Source: Clytia hemisphaerica (Eukaryota > Cnidaria > Hydrozoa > Leptothecata > Clytiidae). From it: DNA of 64,000 bases. The translations under genes were made by a program, and so were the position numbers. Below the pieces are notes generated by a model, which ran no database searches, was not told the origin of the DNA, and saw nothing but the letters and a program-made list of their open reading frames with translations. Every line of letters starts with the position of its first letter. Within the stretch, counting starts at the first letter, position 1. This document shows positions 23,538-34,829 of this stretch, piece by piece. Where the stretch lies: contig CACVBU010000731.1 of NCBI GenBank assembly GCA_902728285.1, positions 186,001-250,000 of the forward strand. The letters are read 5' to 3'.

Positions 23538-25075
23538 TTATAAGCATTTATAAAGACTAATTAATGCTTATTAAAGACTAATTAATGCGTATTAAAGCTT
23601 TTTAATGCTTTATAGCGAAAGTTTGGATATGATTATAGGAATAATTCGAATGATTCTTCTCAAAAGCATTTTCTTTGAGATATCAACGATAAAGCTAACA
23701 TAAATTAAATATATTTTTTTCTAAAAACTACTTTTACAAATAATAAAATACGAATCTTAAAATATTCATTAGCAAAAGTGTCCAGGTAGAGTCAATTACA
23801 GATACTAAAACACTCAAAAGACATGTTACTATGTTTATTCCAACCAATTTGTACTATAAATGACCCATAGTAGAACCAAACAGCATAAGTAAGAAATGCT
23901 ATGAGCCAGAAACATAACGAGCAGGAACCAAAAATTGACAGGTAACAACGTACTTAGGAGTTTTTCCAAAGGTTTAACAAAGGATATCGTGATCCAAAAT
24001 TGTTTACATTAAAAATGGATTTACCAGTAATCTAGAAGCTGTAACAGCGCCGTGTAAAGGATGGAAAATGATATGACGTAACGTGGTAATAGTAGCAGTA
24101 ACGAGGCAATATTGATGAGCAGAAACCAGGAAATAGCTCATCCAGGACTTTTTCCAACGGCATGACAAGGGATCTCATGGACAAAATTGATATGTCAGTT
24201 ATCTTGCAGTTGTAACAGCAATATCGTGTAGAAGGATGGAAAATGATGACGTAACGTGGTAATCGTAGCAGTAACGAGGCAATATTGATGAGCAGAAACC
24301 AGGAATATCGTATCCAGGACTTTTATTATAAGCATTTATTTTACAACTAATCAATGCTTATTAAAGACTAATTAATGCTTATTAAAGCTTTTTAATGCTT
24401 TATAGCGAAAGTTTGGAAATGATAATAGGAATAATTCGAATGATTCTTCTCAAAAGCATTTTCTTTGAGATATCAACGATAAAGCTAACATAAATTAAAT
24501 ATATTTTTTTCTAAAAACTACTTTTACAAATAATAAAATACGAATCTTAAATATTCATTAGCAAAAGTGTCCAGGTAGAGTCAATTACAGATACTAAAAC
24601 ACTCAAAAGACATGTTACTATGTTTATTCCAACCAATTTGTACTATAAATGACCCATAGTAGAACCAAACAGCATAAGTAAGAAATGCTATGATCCAGAA
24701 ACATAACGAGCAGGAACCAAAAATTGACAGGTAACAACGTACTTAGGAGTTTTTCCAACGGTTTAACAAATGATATCGTAATCCAAAACTGTTTACATTA
24801 AAAACGGATTTACCAGTAATCTAGAAGCTGTAACAGCGCCGTGTAAAGGATGGAAAATGATATGACGTAACGTGGTAATAGTAGCAGTAACGAGGCAATA
24901 TTGATGAGCAGAAACCAGGAAATAGCGTATCCAGGACTTTTTCCAACGGCATGACAAGGGATCTCATGGACAAAATTGATATGCCAGTTATCTTGCAGTT
25001 GTAACAGCAATATCGTGTAGAAGGATGGAAAATGATGACGTAACGTGGTAATCGTAGCAGTAACGAGGCAATATT
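23538..25075. repeat. Tandem duplication, ~790-bp unit, two copies
   Basis: 23538-24326 and 24327-25075 are close copies, both starting ATAAGCATTTAT. Within each, a block around GACGTAACGTGGTAAT and CGAGGCAATATTG is itself repeated. On the minus strand the second copy leaves a 98-codon frame (25106-24810) with leucine-rich membrane-like stretches such as FLLINIASLLLLLPRYVISF. This may be coincidental or may be the trace of a duplicated membrane-protein exon. Confidence 0.85.
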
Positions 25076-25210
25076 GCGTTGTCAAAGTAAATGAATCCTC
25101 TTTCATAAGATAAGCTTAAATGGAAAATAAGAAACATGAAATTAAATGATAATATGGTGAGTGTACTAAAATTTCCTCAAAATAGTTCACACGAAGTTTC
25201 TTTCAATTTT

Positions 25211-25438
25211 TTATATTAATTTCCCAAATAGTGCCTGGTAAGTATCAACAAGAACACAGGTTAAACATAAAAGATTAATAAAACCAAGTCCTATAAAAGT
25301 ACATAATGAAAAATTATTTGTACTTACTGTCAAAGTTCCATAATACAGGATTTTTAAGCATTGTTGTTGGGAGTAGTGCTGAATGACGATTGTCGAATAA
25401 TTTTCGTTACAAGGGAATTTCGTTGCCAATTCAACCAC
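25211..25438 (-). other. Membrane-like open frame, uncertain
   Basis: 75 codons ending with a hydrophobic stretch (IGLGFINLLCLTCVLVDTYQ). It lies beside the tandem duplication whose minus strand also reads membrane-like. No family is recognised and no start or acceptor can be fixed. Confidence 0.2.
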
Positions 25439-26091
25439 CTAAAATAATCACTTTTGTCCATATTCATTCATTGTTCTACTTTATCATTTTTATCATTGTT
25501 CATTATTGTTCTGTGGTAAAGATTAAACATCAATTCACATTCACATTATTGTAATCAACTTGGAACTTGGAAGTAAAATGTAAATTCAATCAATCAAATA
25601 AAAATTTGTACAAAATCATAAATAATACGTAATTTCAATAATTCTGTATAAAAATATAATATCCTTCAAATTTATTATAAAGATATAAAAAAATTCATGT
25701 ATTACAAAACAATATAATATTCTATAAGTTAGGATAAAAAAAAAAAACAATGTAAGGATTTGAAAAGTCTAGGCAAGTATCCCATGAAAAATTCCTCTTA
25801 AAACAAAAGAATGTTTTCATCTATTGTTCTGGGGAATTATTCATAGGACACCCTGTAGTTGGACCAGTTTTGAAATCTTTCTTATCTTAAATTCATCAAT
25901 TTTTTCATGATAAAAAGTACTAAATAATTTCACTCGTTGGATAAGAATGTATTTCAAAGGAAGAGAAAATAAAGGAGAAAAGAAAAGAAAATATTGCTTT
26001 TTGCAAAATACCCTTCCCTGCCCTGAGCCCCCCCCCCCCCGTGGCAATGATTTTGACATGACATATACTAAATTATTCCATCTTATTACTT
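25439..26091. other. AT-rich stretch at the Helitron 3' side
   Basis: No gene. A C-run lies at about 26028-26040. The Helitron's 3' end should fall here or further left, but I could not find a convincing hairpin plus CTRR end. Confidence 0.4.
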
Positions 26092-26862
26092 CTAAGGCTT
26101 GTTTCGTGCTGCTAATTCTTCTAGTCTCCTTTCTTCGCGTACTCTAAATTTGAATCTTTTACCGTCACTCAATTTATTGATTCTTTCGAATGGAAATGAT
26201 TCAATTACCATGTCACTCAGCTTTTTCACACGTGATAATGCAACATAAGTTAAACCATCCATGCTTTCTTTCTTTCCCAAATCCACTACAACTTTATCCA
26301 ATGTAAGACCTTGAGATTTATGAATAGTTATCGACCATGCAAGTTTCAAAGGTATTTGCATTCTTTCTTTCTGTACGTTATCTTCAGATGAAGTTTCTAT
26401 AATAGGCACAATTGGAACACAATTGTCTTCGTCATCAAAAAAACTTGGCCCTGTATATCTATCAAATTTTACTATAACAGCTATAGGAAGCGTAGGTGGC
26501 AAGTGGTTTCTTTGGAATATTATGTCTTTGACAATGCCTAAACTTCCGTTACAAAGTCCCACATCTGACCACAAGTTTCTTGTAAGCATTACTTTAGCAC
26601 CTTTGGCAAGGAAAACTTCATTTGCTAAACCAAATTCTTCTGAGATGATTTGACGCACTTGGTGGAGTATTTTTTGCTTTTGATGACTGCAATGGGTGAT
26701 TTGTAAAGAATCCAACATTTTCCCATTATTGTCTCTGACAACTTCATTTGCAAAAGATAGCCTGATGCATTTATTATAATCAACAGGGTTTTTTTCAGGT
26801 TGTCTGGTCAAGAAAAAATTCCAGTCTTCCATTGTTGATTTTCCATTCCTCAAAATTTTCAA
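26092..26862 (-). pseudogene. Helitron PIF1-type helicase, C-terminal half
   Basis: 256 codons with VMLTRNLWSDVGLCNGSLG, the SITIHKSQGLTLDKVVVDLG motif and YVALSRVKKL, which are helicase motifs IV-VI. Between this and the N-terminal half (26862-27003) the sequence is recognisable in other frames but has more indels. Confidence 0.85.
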
Positions 26863-27002
26863 AGCTTTCTAAATTTCTTTTGTGACTCATCCTCACCAGC
26901 AGATCTCATATTTGTTTAAGTTTTACGACAGTTCTGAAACAACAATAGGCCAGATAACCTGCAACTGCAATTTCATTTTTTGGAAAAGAATGGTACAATA
27001 CA

Positions 27003-27542
27003 TCATCCATGACTGGTGTAACTGTGCAACATCCCTACTAATATAATAGATATTCCACCAAACAAAGTTTCTAATTTTCCTGTTGCTTGACGACAGCGAC
27101 TATCTATCCAGCCTAGCAATCTTTGGCCTACTACAGAGAATTCATCAATAATAATATACTCTATGTCTTTAAGACCAGTTTGTAAATTGTCAAGTGACTT
27201 TCCTTTGAGTTCATGCTTTAACTTGCTTCGAATTGGCAATTTGAGAGTGCTGTGCAATGTTCTTCCATTAATATTAAAGGCAGCAATACCAAAATAAGAT
27301 GTCAATAAACACTTTTTGCCAAGGAGTTTTTTAATGCAATTTATTAAATATGACTTTCCACTTCCTGCAATCCCAGTAATTATCATTTGTAAAGGGTCAG
27401 CATTTATATTTTGAGCATGATCATGTACAATATTGTAAGCTTGGAGCTGTTCTGCATTTAAGTTCTCAACTTGATATTGACTATAATCTGTGGGATTGTC
27501 GTTTTCAAAAGTCTTTTTTTTCTCTTCAATCCAAAAGGGCAT
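27003..27542 (-). pseudogene. Helitron PIF1-type helicase, N-terminal half
   Basis: Begins near NLNAEQLQAYNIV and carries Walker A GIAGSGKS, the IIIDEFSVVG Walker B and the GGISIILVG strand. The next step of the domain, the GD-Q motif, is lost because the frame shifts at about 27030. SF1B helicase of the PIF1 group, expected to unwind DNA during transposition. Confidence 0.85.
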
Positions 27543-27654
27543 TGCATTAATTGATCTTGAGTATAAGAATCATAAGAATCAGTCCAATATTGTTGATTTT
27601 CTGTAGAAACATTATTGGGCATGGAATTCAGGTCTGGCTATATCCATCCAATCT

Positions 27655-28200
27655 TCACGTAAAAAAATATTTCACTTTCTTCCTCTTCATTTTCTTCATC
27701 TTCAACCTGATATTCAAATTGTTTGCATTGATGTAATGCCTTTTCCAATTCGGAACTAATTCTCTTCCTAAAGAGCTGTTAATGAATTCTTTCCATTTCT
27801 GGCAATATGTCTCATTTGTTGCTTGTAAACCTTCCCAGAGACTGTCTTCAGAATCATTCCATGGTTTGTACTTGATCAATTGGAATTTACAAAATAAAGG
27901 ATAACTGTCACTCTTTGGGTTTGGACTATAATTTGGAAAAGTACGAACAACAATTGCCTTTTTTCTCTTTTGAATCTTTTTGTCTTTAGCACTTATTTTC
28001 CAGTTCGAAACAAAATCTATGAGGTTACTTTGCCTAATCTCATTGTCTTCATAAACATATCTGGAAGCATAATCATCTAAGAAAGAGGTTTTGGTTTCAA
28101 CGCCATCATTGTCAATTTTCATGTGTCTTGATCCCTCAAGAGAGCAACTTACAACATCAAATGAAGAGCAATGTAGTTTCAAAGACATAATTTGATGCAT
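27655..28200 (-). pseudogene. Helitron linker between Rep and helicase
   Basis: 181 codons with LFCKFQLIKYKPWNDSED, a segment commonly found between Rep and helicase in Helitrons, and a basic stretch (KISAKDKKIQKRKKAIVV). Its frame differs from both neighbours. Confidence 0.7.
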
Positions 28201-28260
28201 TACTTCTTGAGCACTAAAGTCTCTTTCACCGACAGATTTGATAATCAGTTTTCGAAAATA

Positions 28261-28512
28261 TTACCAGAAGTTTTCCTTTCCTGAAAGATTACCAAGGACA
28301 GATGTAAACGCTTCTTTTGCGACATCAGATATCTTTTCTGCTTTTGATGCATACTTGGCAATATAATTCAAGCAAGCATTGTGGTCAAGGATAATTTGTA
28401 TATCGCAATTAGCTCTCCATGATTGTAATTGAAGTTGTTGATGTCTATTCATTCTAGGATCATTTCTTTTCAGAACAATGTTTGGAACATACTTTTCACC
28501 GCCTCCCTTCAA
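28261..28512 (-). pseudogene. Helitron Rep fragment with tyrosine motif
   Basis: Holds RMNRHQQLQLQSWRANCDIQ and then LNYIAKYASKAEK, matching the Rep motif in which tyrosine(s) near YxxKYxxK form the covalent DNA link. The frame breaks at both ends. Confidence 0.8.
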
Positions 28513-28591
28513 TTTTACTTTTTCAAAGGTTAAATGTGTTTTCTCGCAGCATTCAAAAGGAAATTTAAAACGACATTCCTGTTTGTCATTC

Positions 28592-28900
28592 TTAGTTCTT
28601 AGACAATAGGCTGAAACTACATTTTGTATGCCGTTGCACGCTATTTGCTAGATCTATGTAATCTTGTTCTAAATCCTCTTCAGGTATATCCTCAAGTCTT
28701 TTTTTGCATGGATGAACATTTGGCTTTTCCCATTCATCGACAGGTCCTTCAATTGGATTCATAGCTGTCATTAAAGAATCTACATAATCACAGATTTGCC
28801 TTTCAGCATTGTTTCCCTCGATTACAGCAAGATTTAAAAGAGTATTATTTTCAAGGTCAATCTCTGTTTGATTTGATAAAGTTTGTTGAGCCAAAAACAC
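28592..28900 (-). pseudogene. Helitron Rep fragment after the HUH motif
   Basis: Continues the Rep protein in another frame (FLAQQTLSNQTEIDLENNTL, then VDSLMTAMNPIEGPVDEWEK), typical of the stretch between the HUH and tyrosine motifs. Separated from the upstream frame by an indel near 28930. Confidence 0.75.
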
Positions 28901-28938
28901 CTTGCAGAGCCTTCTCAGTCAATTCACATATTCCCGGA

Positions 28939-31860
28939 TCATCTTTCAATTTTTGCTAAACCGTGACAATGTATAGAACCACGCATAAACGCAAATTCAA
29001 ACCTATACCAATGCCATTCTGCATTTAAAGATTCATATAACCAATGCTTTACAAAACTTTTTACTCGTTCAGTGAAAAGCCAATCTACTATATGAGGATT
29101 ATCAACAATGTTTTGTCTAAAATCAGCAGATTCAGATTCGTCATTTGAAGAAAATAAATCATGAATGTCTGGCCAGTGAAAATCAGCCATACTCAATGTC
29201 CAAAATATAGTTGGCGTGCCCATTTGGGTTATTGTGGCTTTTAATTTTTCCTTGACATCGCACCAATAGGCATTAGTACCTGTTACATTCTTTGAGTATC
29301 TTTGTAGTTTTTTCATTACTACGTAGTGATCATTATCTCTAACGAGATCTTGCAAATCTTCAATGCTCAAATTAGCTTCACCTGGGTTTTGCTTGATAAA
29401 AAAATTTCCCTGACTAATCAATCTTTTTCTATACAGCATATTGAAACCCCAAAAGGAAAATCTTGGATGAGATGCAAATCTATAAAACCATTTTCCATTG
29501 TCATCAACTTCAGCAAATTTAATCAAATGTTTCAACTTTTCCGCAAAACTCTCAGTTTCACTTTTTGCGATTTCCCTTATAATTGCAGGATTAGTTGGGT
29601 CACCTTTTGTGTCTGGAAACAATGTTGGAAATGCAAGACTTGCTAAATAGGGTGTATTGAATTCACTAAGTGGAGAACTTCCAATATCAACTTCAGTTTT
29701 TGTATTCAAAATTTCACTTTTGGTCAAATCAGCTTCCTTTGCTTTCTTTAGTTTGGATGGTAAGAAACTTTTCATTTCACTGTTTTCATCAAAAACACGT
29801 TCATTGTTATCATCATTAACTGGACCTAAATCTGGCAATTCTTCGCTTTCACTGACATCTTCATTTTCCTCATCACTTTCATTTTCTTCGCCGGTCTCAC
29901 TTTCATTTTTCTCATTCATTTGTACATGGAAATCTGGTAAATTGATGAGTCCGTTTTCGGGGAGTTTTTGCAGTCTTTCCATGTTTATATTGATTTCACT
30001 ATATAAAAAGTTATTCGGTTCACCTTTTTCATTTTTCCCGGTTAACCATAATAATGCCTGTAAGATTTTTTCACGCCGAACAACAAGTTCTTTTGAGGTA
30101 TTATTTTTCCCATTAATTTTAAAAATCATCACAGGGATTTCACTGGGTTCTCTTGGAAGGACATCTGCAATTTTTTGTACATTGTGAGGCAAATTCAAAA
30201 CGTGACCTTTGTAAGCTCTCTGACCTCCTCTTGGTCGGGTGTACACTTGCATTACAGGAAAAGCTCTAGCTATTAGCATTTCTTCAACTTGCGTGAGACC
30301 TTTCAATGCTTCTGGTACAGGACTTGGTTTCATATTATTATCAGCACTAAATTTTTTTGGAGTTCCTTTGTCTCTTTTGCAACGCGTACAAATGTAATCA
30401 TTGACTGAGTTTACTTTTGACGTAATTTTTATTGGCCAGGATTCAAAACAGGTTTGACATTGAGCAATTGAAAACTTCATAGATTTCTGAAAATCTTTCA
30501 TATTTTTACTCATGCTGTGATCAATTTCGGTCTTCTGAGAGTCATATTTCGCCTTTCGTTTCTCAGGGTTGTATGATTTTTGATGTCGTTCTTTACGTTT
30601 TGTGGGATCATATTCTGCTTTTTCTTTTTCAGGGTCATAAGAATTTTGATGTCGCTCTTTACGTTTCAAAGGGTCATATTTTGTCTTTCTATTTTCATAA
30701 CTAATTTTTGGCTTCTGTTTAGAAGGGTCAAATTGTATCCTTTTGTCAATTTTTTTGAATAAATCATCAAGCTCTACTTTTTTATTATTACTATTACCAT
30801 TACAAAGTCCTTCATAGTTGACAAATTTTCTCTTTCGATTTGGATATTCTTTCTTGATTTCATCAGCCTGAATATTTTTCTTAGAGATGATTTCTTCTGG
30901 ATTAAAATTTGCTGTGACATTAGCAGTTGCATCATGCACCACAAAGTCTGTTTCTTCATCAGTTTTTTTATAAAAAGCAAAAAACCATCCTTTATCATTT
31001 TCTGAAAACATTGCATTAACATTTTCAAAAATTATTTTTTCAGGATTCAAATCATCAATGTAAATCCATTTGTTCTCGATAAATACACCGCATGCAAAGT
31101 GAAAACCTAGATTTCTAACAACGGCTTGTAATCTATAAGTATCTCCTTTCACGGTAATTTGATCAAAAAATGTACAACTGTTGTGAATCGTAGAACTAAA
31201 TTCTATCAACAAATAACATGGAAGGTCAACAGATTGATACCGGGCAGGAATATTGACAGAACAAATATTACAATAAACTTCTGTAGTTGGCTTAAGAGCT
31301 CTATTCACACAATCTGGCCAGTTGTTTGGGTCAATCGTTATCTCTGGATATAAAAAGTCTGTAAGAAGAGCAACAATGATACCTGTCTTACTTTGTCTCT
31401 CGTTATTACAAACAGGGCAAGTTCCTCGAACATCAAATCTTGTTTCAAACAATCTTTTCTCTCCTTCTGATAATGTCTTGAAAAGGTTATCTGAAAAAAG
31501 CTCTGTAAACTGTGCATCACTATTTCTGCTAGCATACGTACCACAATTTTCAATAATTTTTGACCATATTGGTTCACGAATTTCATCAAGCAGTCTAAAC
31601 GCATTACTTTTGACATCAGTGATATCATTTTCAATTGGAATTTCCATCGAACCACTTATATAAAGCAAATAAAAGAATTCACTTAATTCTTCAAATGAGA
31701 GTTTCGCTTTAATTTCAGGAAGAAGCAGGCGATAACTTATTTCGAGAAAACAATCAACAGCGCAAGAATATGTACGACCGCGAGTTGTTCTACATGAATT
31801 TTGGAAATGCGCAACACTCAATGCTGTATCTAAGTCAATTAATAAATCCTCCTGTTCCAT
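28939..31860 (-). CDS. Helitron Rep N-terminal part with USPL1-like protease domain
   Basis: 973 residues. Residues about 25-300 look like a ubiquitin- or SUMO-specific protease: Cys box YSCAVDCFLE (C33/C37), paired CxxC (148-151, 197-200), and the histidine box VVRNLGFHFACGVF (H254) followed by WIYIDDL (D269/D270). The Cys-box and His/Asp spacing resemble USPL1-type (C98) enzymes. Residues 390-445 are about three repeats of a KRKERHQKSYDPEK type. CxxC pairs at 468-471 and 491-494 precede a Helitron-associated region (about 510-610). An acidic stretch (650-690) leads to the Helitron-like N domain (about 780-973), which ends with IFWTLSMADFHWPDIHDLF and the HUH motif HCH (964-966). The frame then breaks by a small indel. 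Confidence 0.85.
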   Translation of the reverse strand: MEQEDLLIDLDTALSVAHFQNSCRTTRGRTYSCAVDCFLEISYRLLLPEIKAKLSFEELSEFFYLLYISGSMEIPIENDITDVKSNAFRLLDEIREPIWSKIIENCGTYASRNSDAQFTELFSDNLFKTLSEGEKRLFETRFDVRGTCPVCNNERQSKTGIIVALLTDFLYPEITIDPNNWPDCVNRALKPTTEVYCNICSVNIPARYQSVDLPCYLLIEFSSTIHNSCTFFDQITVKGDTYRLQAVVRNLGFHFACGVFIENKWIYIDDLNPEKIIFENVNAMFSENDKGWFFAFYKKTDEETDFVVHDATANVTANFNPEEIISKKNIQADEIKKEYPNRKRKFVNYEGLCNGNSNNKKVELDDLFKKIDKRIQFDPSKQKPKISYENRKTKYDPLKRKERHQNSYDPEKEKAEYDPTKRKERHQKSYNPEKRKAKYDSQKTEIDHSMSKNMKDFQKSMKFSIAQCQTCFESWPIKITSKVNSVNDYICTRCKRDKGTPKKFSADNNMKPSPVPEALKGLTQVEEMLIARAFPVMQVYTRPRGGQRAYKGHVLNLPHNVQKIADVLPREPSEIPVMIFKINGKNNTSKELVVRREKILQALLWLTGKNEKGEPNNFLYSEININMERLQKLPENGLINLPDFHVQMNEKNESETGEENESDEENEDVSESEELPDLGPVNDDNNERVFDENSEMKSFLPSKLKKAKEADLTKSEILNTKTEVDIGSSPLSEFNTPYLASLAFPTLFPDTKGDPTNPAIIREIAKSETESFAEKLKHLIKFAEVDDNGKWFYRFASHPRFSFWGFNMLYRKRLISQGNFFIKQNPGEANLSIEDLQDLVRDNDHYVVMKKLQRYSKNVTGTNAYWCDVKEKLKATITQMGTPTIFWTLSMADFHWPDIHDLFSSNDESESADFRQNIVDNPHIVDWLFTERVKSFVKHWLYESLNAEWHWYRFEFAFMRGSIHCHGLAKIER

Positions 31861-32448
31861 GACCGTAAAAAGTTTTCAATTCAAATAGATTTTCAAGTGC
31901 TACTTCAAATTTTCACGGAACGGCCTTTATATCAAGCCTTTTTTCCCCTTTTTTATTGCAATCTCAGTGTTTCAAACAAATTATATATGATATAAGTTAT
32001 TGTAATTCCTTTACTTTGATTTTACTTTGATTTACTTTCAATCAGCTTGAGGGTGCTACTCAAACTGGGTTTGACAGTGTTTATCCCAGTCCTGAGTTTC
32101 CTCTCAGAACTGTGGCAGTTTGAACGTCCGGGACAAACTGTTTGGGTCGAAAAATGAATCAATCTGAATGTCTAAGACAGGAGACAGATTGTAATTTGAC
32201 TGTCAGCAAATTCACTGATTGGTATATGTATATATCTTGTTTAATCCCAAAGTCAAAAGTAAATACGTTTTGACTGCAGGAGAGAGAGCTTGAATTTAAA
32301 AACTTCCAGAAACTTCTCCATTCCATTGCCTGCATGTTGACCAATCGAGCAAAATTCTACAAGCGGGATAGAATCCACTGGCGAAAGCTGAGTAAAATGC
32401 CCGCGGCGCCTGCTATAAAAATGAAAATGCTTTTAAGGCTAGCAACTG
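31861..32448. other. Region upstream of the Helitron coding part
   Basis: Would hold the Helitron's leader and 5' end. I see no TC-type terminus I would defend, and no other gene. Confidence 0.4.
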
Positions 32449-33409
32449 CCGTCCCGGAAAAAAACCGAACATTTACGGAACAGACTAACTACGGGGATGC
32501 TTGCGCGACAAGACAACAAATTTCGAGATTCCAGTCCAATATCTATGCGTGAAGCTATGAGTGCCTCCTCGTCGCTGCGCTCCTGCGGGGGCAAAAATAC
32601 ATAGCTATTCGGTAATTTTCTCGGAAGCGATATTAGAGCCCGATTCGCATCCCCTATATCAAAACTAATTTGGGGATGCATGCAGCCTATCTTAGATAGT
32701 GATTCGTCTAAGACTATAACATAGTCTATAGTTCGCTTCGCCATCTACCCTATTACACAAATATTACTAGGCAAGTATTTAGCGGCCTTGAAATTTGCAC
32801 GATCTGAAATTAACGCAAATTTTTCTGCTTTTTTAAGGAAACAGCGGCTGGTTTTAATTAAGTAGATCAACACCAAATTTTTCAGTTCGTGTTAATAAAA
32901 TAAAATGACTAGTAATATTCGTGTAATAAGGTAGTTGAAGCATAAAAGGTTTTACTGTATTTCTGTTAAACTATTAACGACATAGTTTTAAGCTTTGAAG
33001 ATCAAACAAAACTCGAAATTTTACCCTGCGGGCGCTAAAAGATTTTTTTGCTTCAATCCACCTATTAAATCTCCTGCAGGTTTTTCAAGCATCCGCTAAA
33101 TACAATTTCCACCAAATGTATGGCCATTGTTTAATACGTTATTTTCATTCGAGACTGAGGACAAGACGGTTTTGTTCGAATTACAGAAAAACTCAAATTA
33201 GAAGGTGATTTGACTGTAACAGCGTAAGAAATGAACAATGATAATTGCCCCCGCAGGAGCGTAGCGACGAGGAGGCACTCATAGTTTCACGCATAGATAT
33301 TGGACTGGAATCTCGAAATTTTGTTGCGCGTGTTTGTTTGTTTGTTTTGTCGCCCAAGCATCCCCGTAGTTAGTCTCTTCCGTAAATGTTCGGTTTTTTT
33401 CCGGGACGG
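32449..33409. mobile_element. DNA element with ~150-bp inverted repeats
   Basis: Ends CCGTCCCGGAAAAAAACCG and the inverse. The arms include GCCTCCTCGTCGCTGCGCTC and its partner near 33260. 961 bp with a non-coding centre. No clear TSD. Confidence 0.8.
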
Positions 33410-33683
33410 TACAGTAGTATACATATTTTCATATCACGTTATATGCTATTACCATTATTACATATTACAATTTTAGTTTTGATTTAGCTTTGAAAAACTG
33501 AAGCGAGTGTTATAAATGCAAATCATAACAGTGTATGATATAACACGAATTACAATATTACTTGTGTAAATCAAAACAAACGAAATGGCAGACTGGTTAT
33601 GATGATGATGAGCTGATTCATTGACTGGAAAAAGTGCTTTGTATGTCAAATTTTGTTTCTTGTCTTTGAAACTGAATACTAAC

Positions 33684-33971
33684 CATTGAGTTTCAAGCCG
33701 AAGGCTAGAGGTCAATCTCCTTGGTAGGATTTGAAGCCAACAAATCCTACCAAAGTTGCACGGCCTTGAGCGACCCGCCTCGTTTTTACACAAATAACAG
33801 ATTGAAACTAAAATTTACCGCTTAATTTCGAAAAATATATCACTCGAAAACAAAGGAATTACTAGATTCAATCCGTCATCAAAAATACGGCGCATATTTT
33901 AAGGCTTCAATTTTTCTTGCCTGAGAAAGGTTAGAGATTGACCTCTAGCCCTTCGGGCTTGAAACTCAATG
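33684..33971. mobile_element. MITE with 8-bp TSD, family copy 1
   Basis: Ends CATTGAGTTTCAAGCC and the inverse. ATACTAAC is directly repeated at 33676-33683 and 33972-33979. 288 bp. A diverged relative of nearly the same length lies inverted at 39239-39532. An 8-bp TSD fits hAT- or P-like transposons. Confidence 0.8.
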
Positions 33972-34181
33972 ATACTAACTACTGTAATTTAGTCAGAAGT
34001 TCACTTCAGCAATGATTTTAATTCTTTTTCCGGAATCTTTAAAGAAATTTGCTCAAGTTTTCAAATGTATATACATTTGATATTTTTGTTCAAGCTCTAA
34101 TTTATCTTTGTCTTTCATTATTAATAACAACCTTTATTGTTTATAGAGCTTCTCAAGCTTTAAATACCATCATATGGTCGT

Positions 34182-34253
34182 AACTCGAGAAAGTCCTTCT
34201 TAACTTAGTAAAACAAGAACTCGAGAAAGTCCTTCTTAACTTAGTAAAACAAG
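34182..34253. repeat. 36-bp unit in tandem, two copies
   Basis: AACTCGAGAAAGTCCTTCTT and the following bases are repeated exactly once head to tail. Confidence 0.85.
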
Positions 34254-34609
34254 ATACCGGCAAAGTACAAAAAAGTTGAATGTATGCATATGTAAAGTTG
34301 AATCCAAAAGTGGTTGAATGAATGTTGAATGTTAATCAATGTAAACAAACTTTTTCTTTTGGTCTTCAAAATAGATTTACCTCACTAGTCACTTAGACAG
34401 TCGCCGGAACCACTACATAGAAATGGCAACTATTGCCTTAACAGGAAATGTTTCCCGAACGGGAAGGTGAAAAACTTCCCGAAATGGATAGAGTTTCCGA
34501 ATCAGGAAGTCAACCAGTTTCCCGATCGGGAATGTGACCTCTGCGCACTCCGGAAATGGTCGTGGAAGGTAAATAACTGATGCCTATTGTAAAAGATGGT
34601 AAATAAGTA

Positions 34610-34829
34610 CCGTGAGATTGGGTAACTTGCATCAGTGGAGGCTAACATGCATAGCCCTCAAATGAAAGACCTGGCTGTTCATTAAAATATAACTACGTAG
34701 CTCCGCTCGCAGCTCTACTCTATACCATTTTTGTTTTGATTTTATTTTTGTATTTTAATGACCATCAGGTCTTTCATTTGAGGGCTATGCATGTTAGCCT
34801 CCACTGATGCAAGTCACCCAATCTCACGG
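34610..34829. mobile_element. CCGTGAGA-type MITE, complete copy
   Basis: 220 bp with arms of about 66 bp: CCGTGAGATTGGGTAACTTG at the left and the inverse at the right, flanked by TA (34608-34609, 34830-34831). It is nested in the larger element and is related to 18715-18866 and, by its terminus, to 20436-21318. Confidence 0.85.

Larger units (their letters stand above)
26092..31860 (-). mobile_element. Helitron, autonomous type but broken
   Basis: A 5.8-kb coding span on the minus strand with the parts of a RepHel protein in order: protease-like N-terminal domain, Helitron-associated CxxC region, Rep (HUH) nuclease, tyrosine motif, linker and PIF1-type helicase. Helitrons transpose by rolling-circle replication. 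The reading frame breaks at about 28.93, 28.55, 28.23, 27.6 and 26.9-27.0 kb, so this copy should be inactive. The outer ends (5' TC, 3' hairpin and CTRR) were not located, so the limits given are those of the coding part. Confidence 0.9.

Noticed and set aside
26028-26040. C-run as a possible Helitron 3' hairpin
   Set aside because: No pairing partner and no CTRR end nearby; a simple homopolymer.
29657-30187. 176-codon plus-strand frame
   Set aside because: Antisense shadow of the Helitron ORF, serine/phenylalanine-rich as expected for the reverse of an acidic/lysine-rich region.
33720-33790. Possible tRNA or tRNA-derived SINE
   Set aside because: A local GGTAGGATTTG/CAAATCCTACC stem only; no cloverleaf or A/B boxes. 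It belongs to the MITE at 33684-33971.
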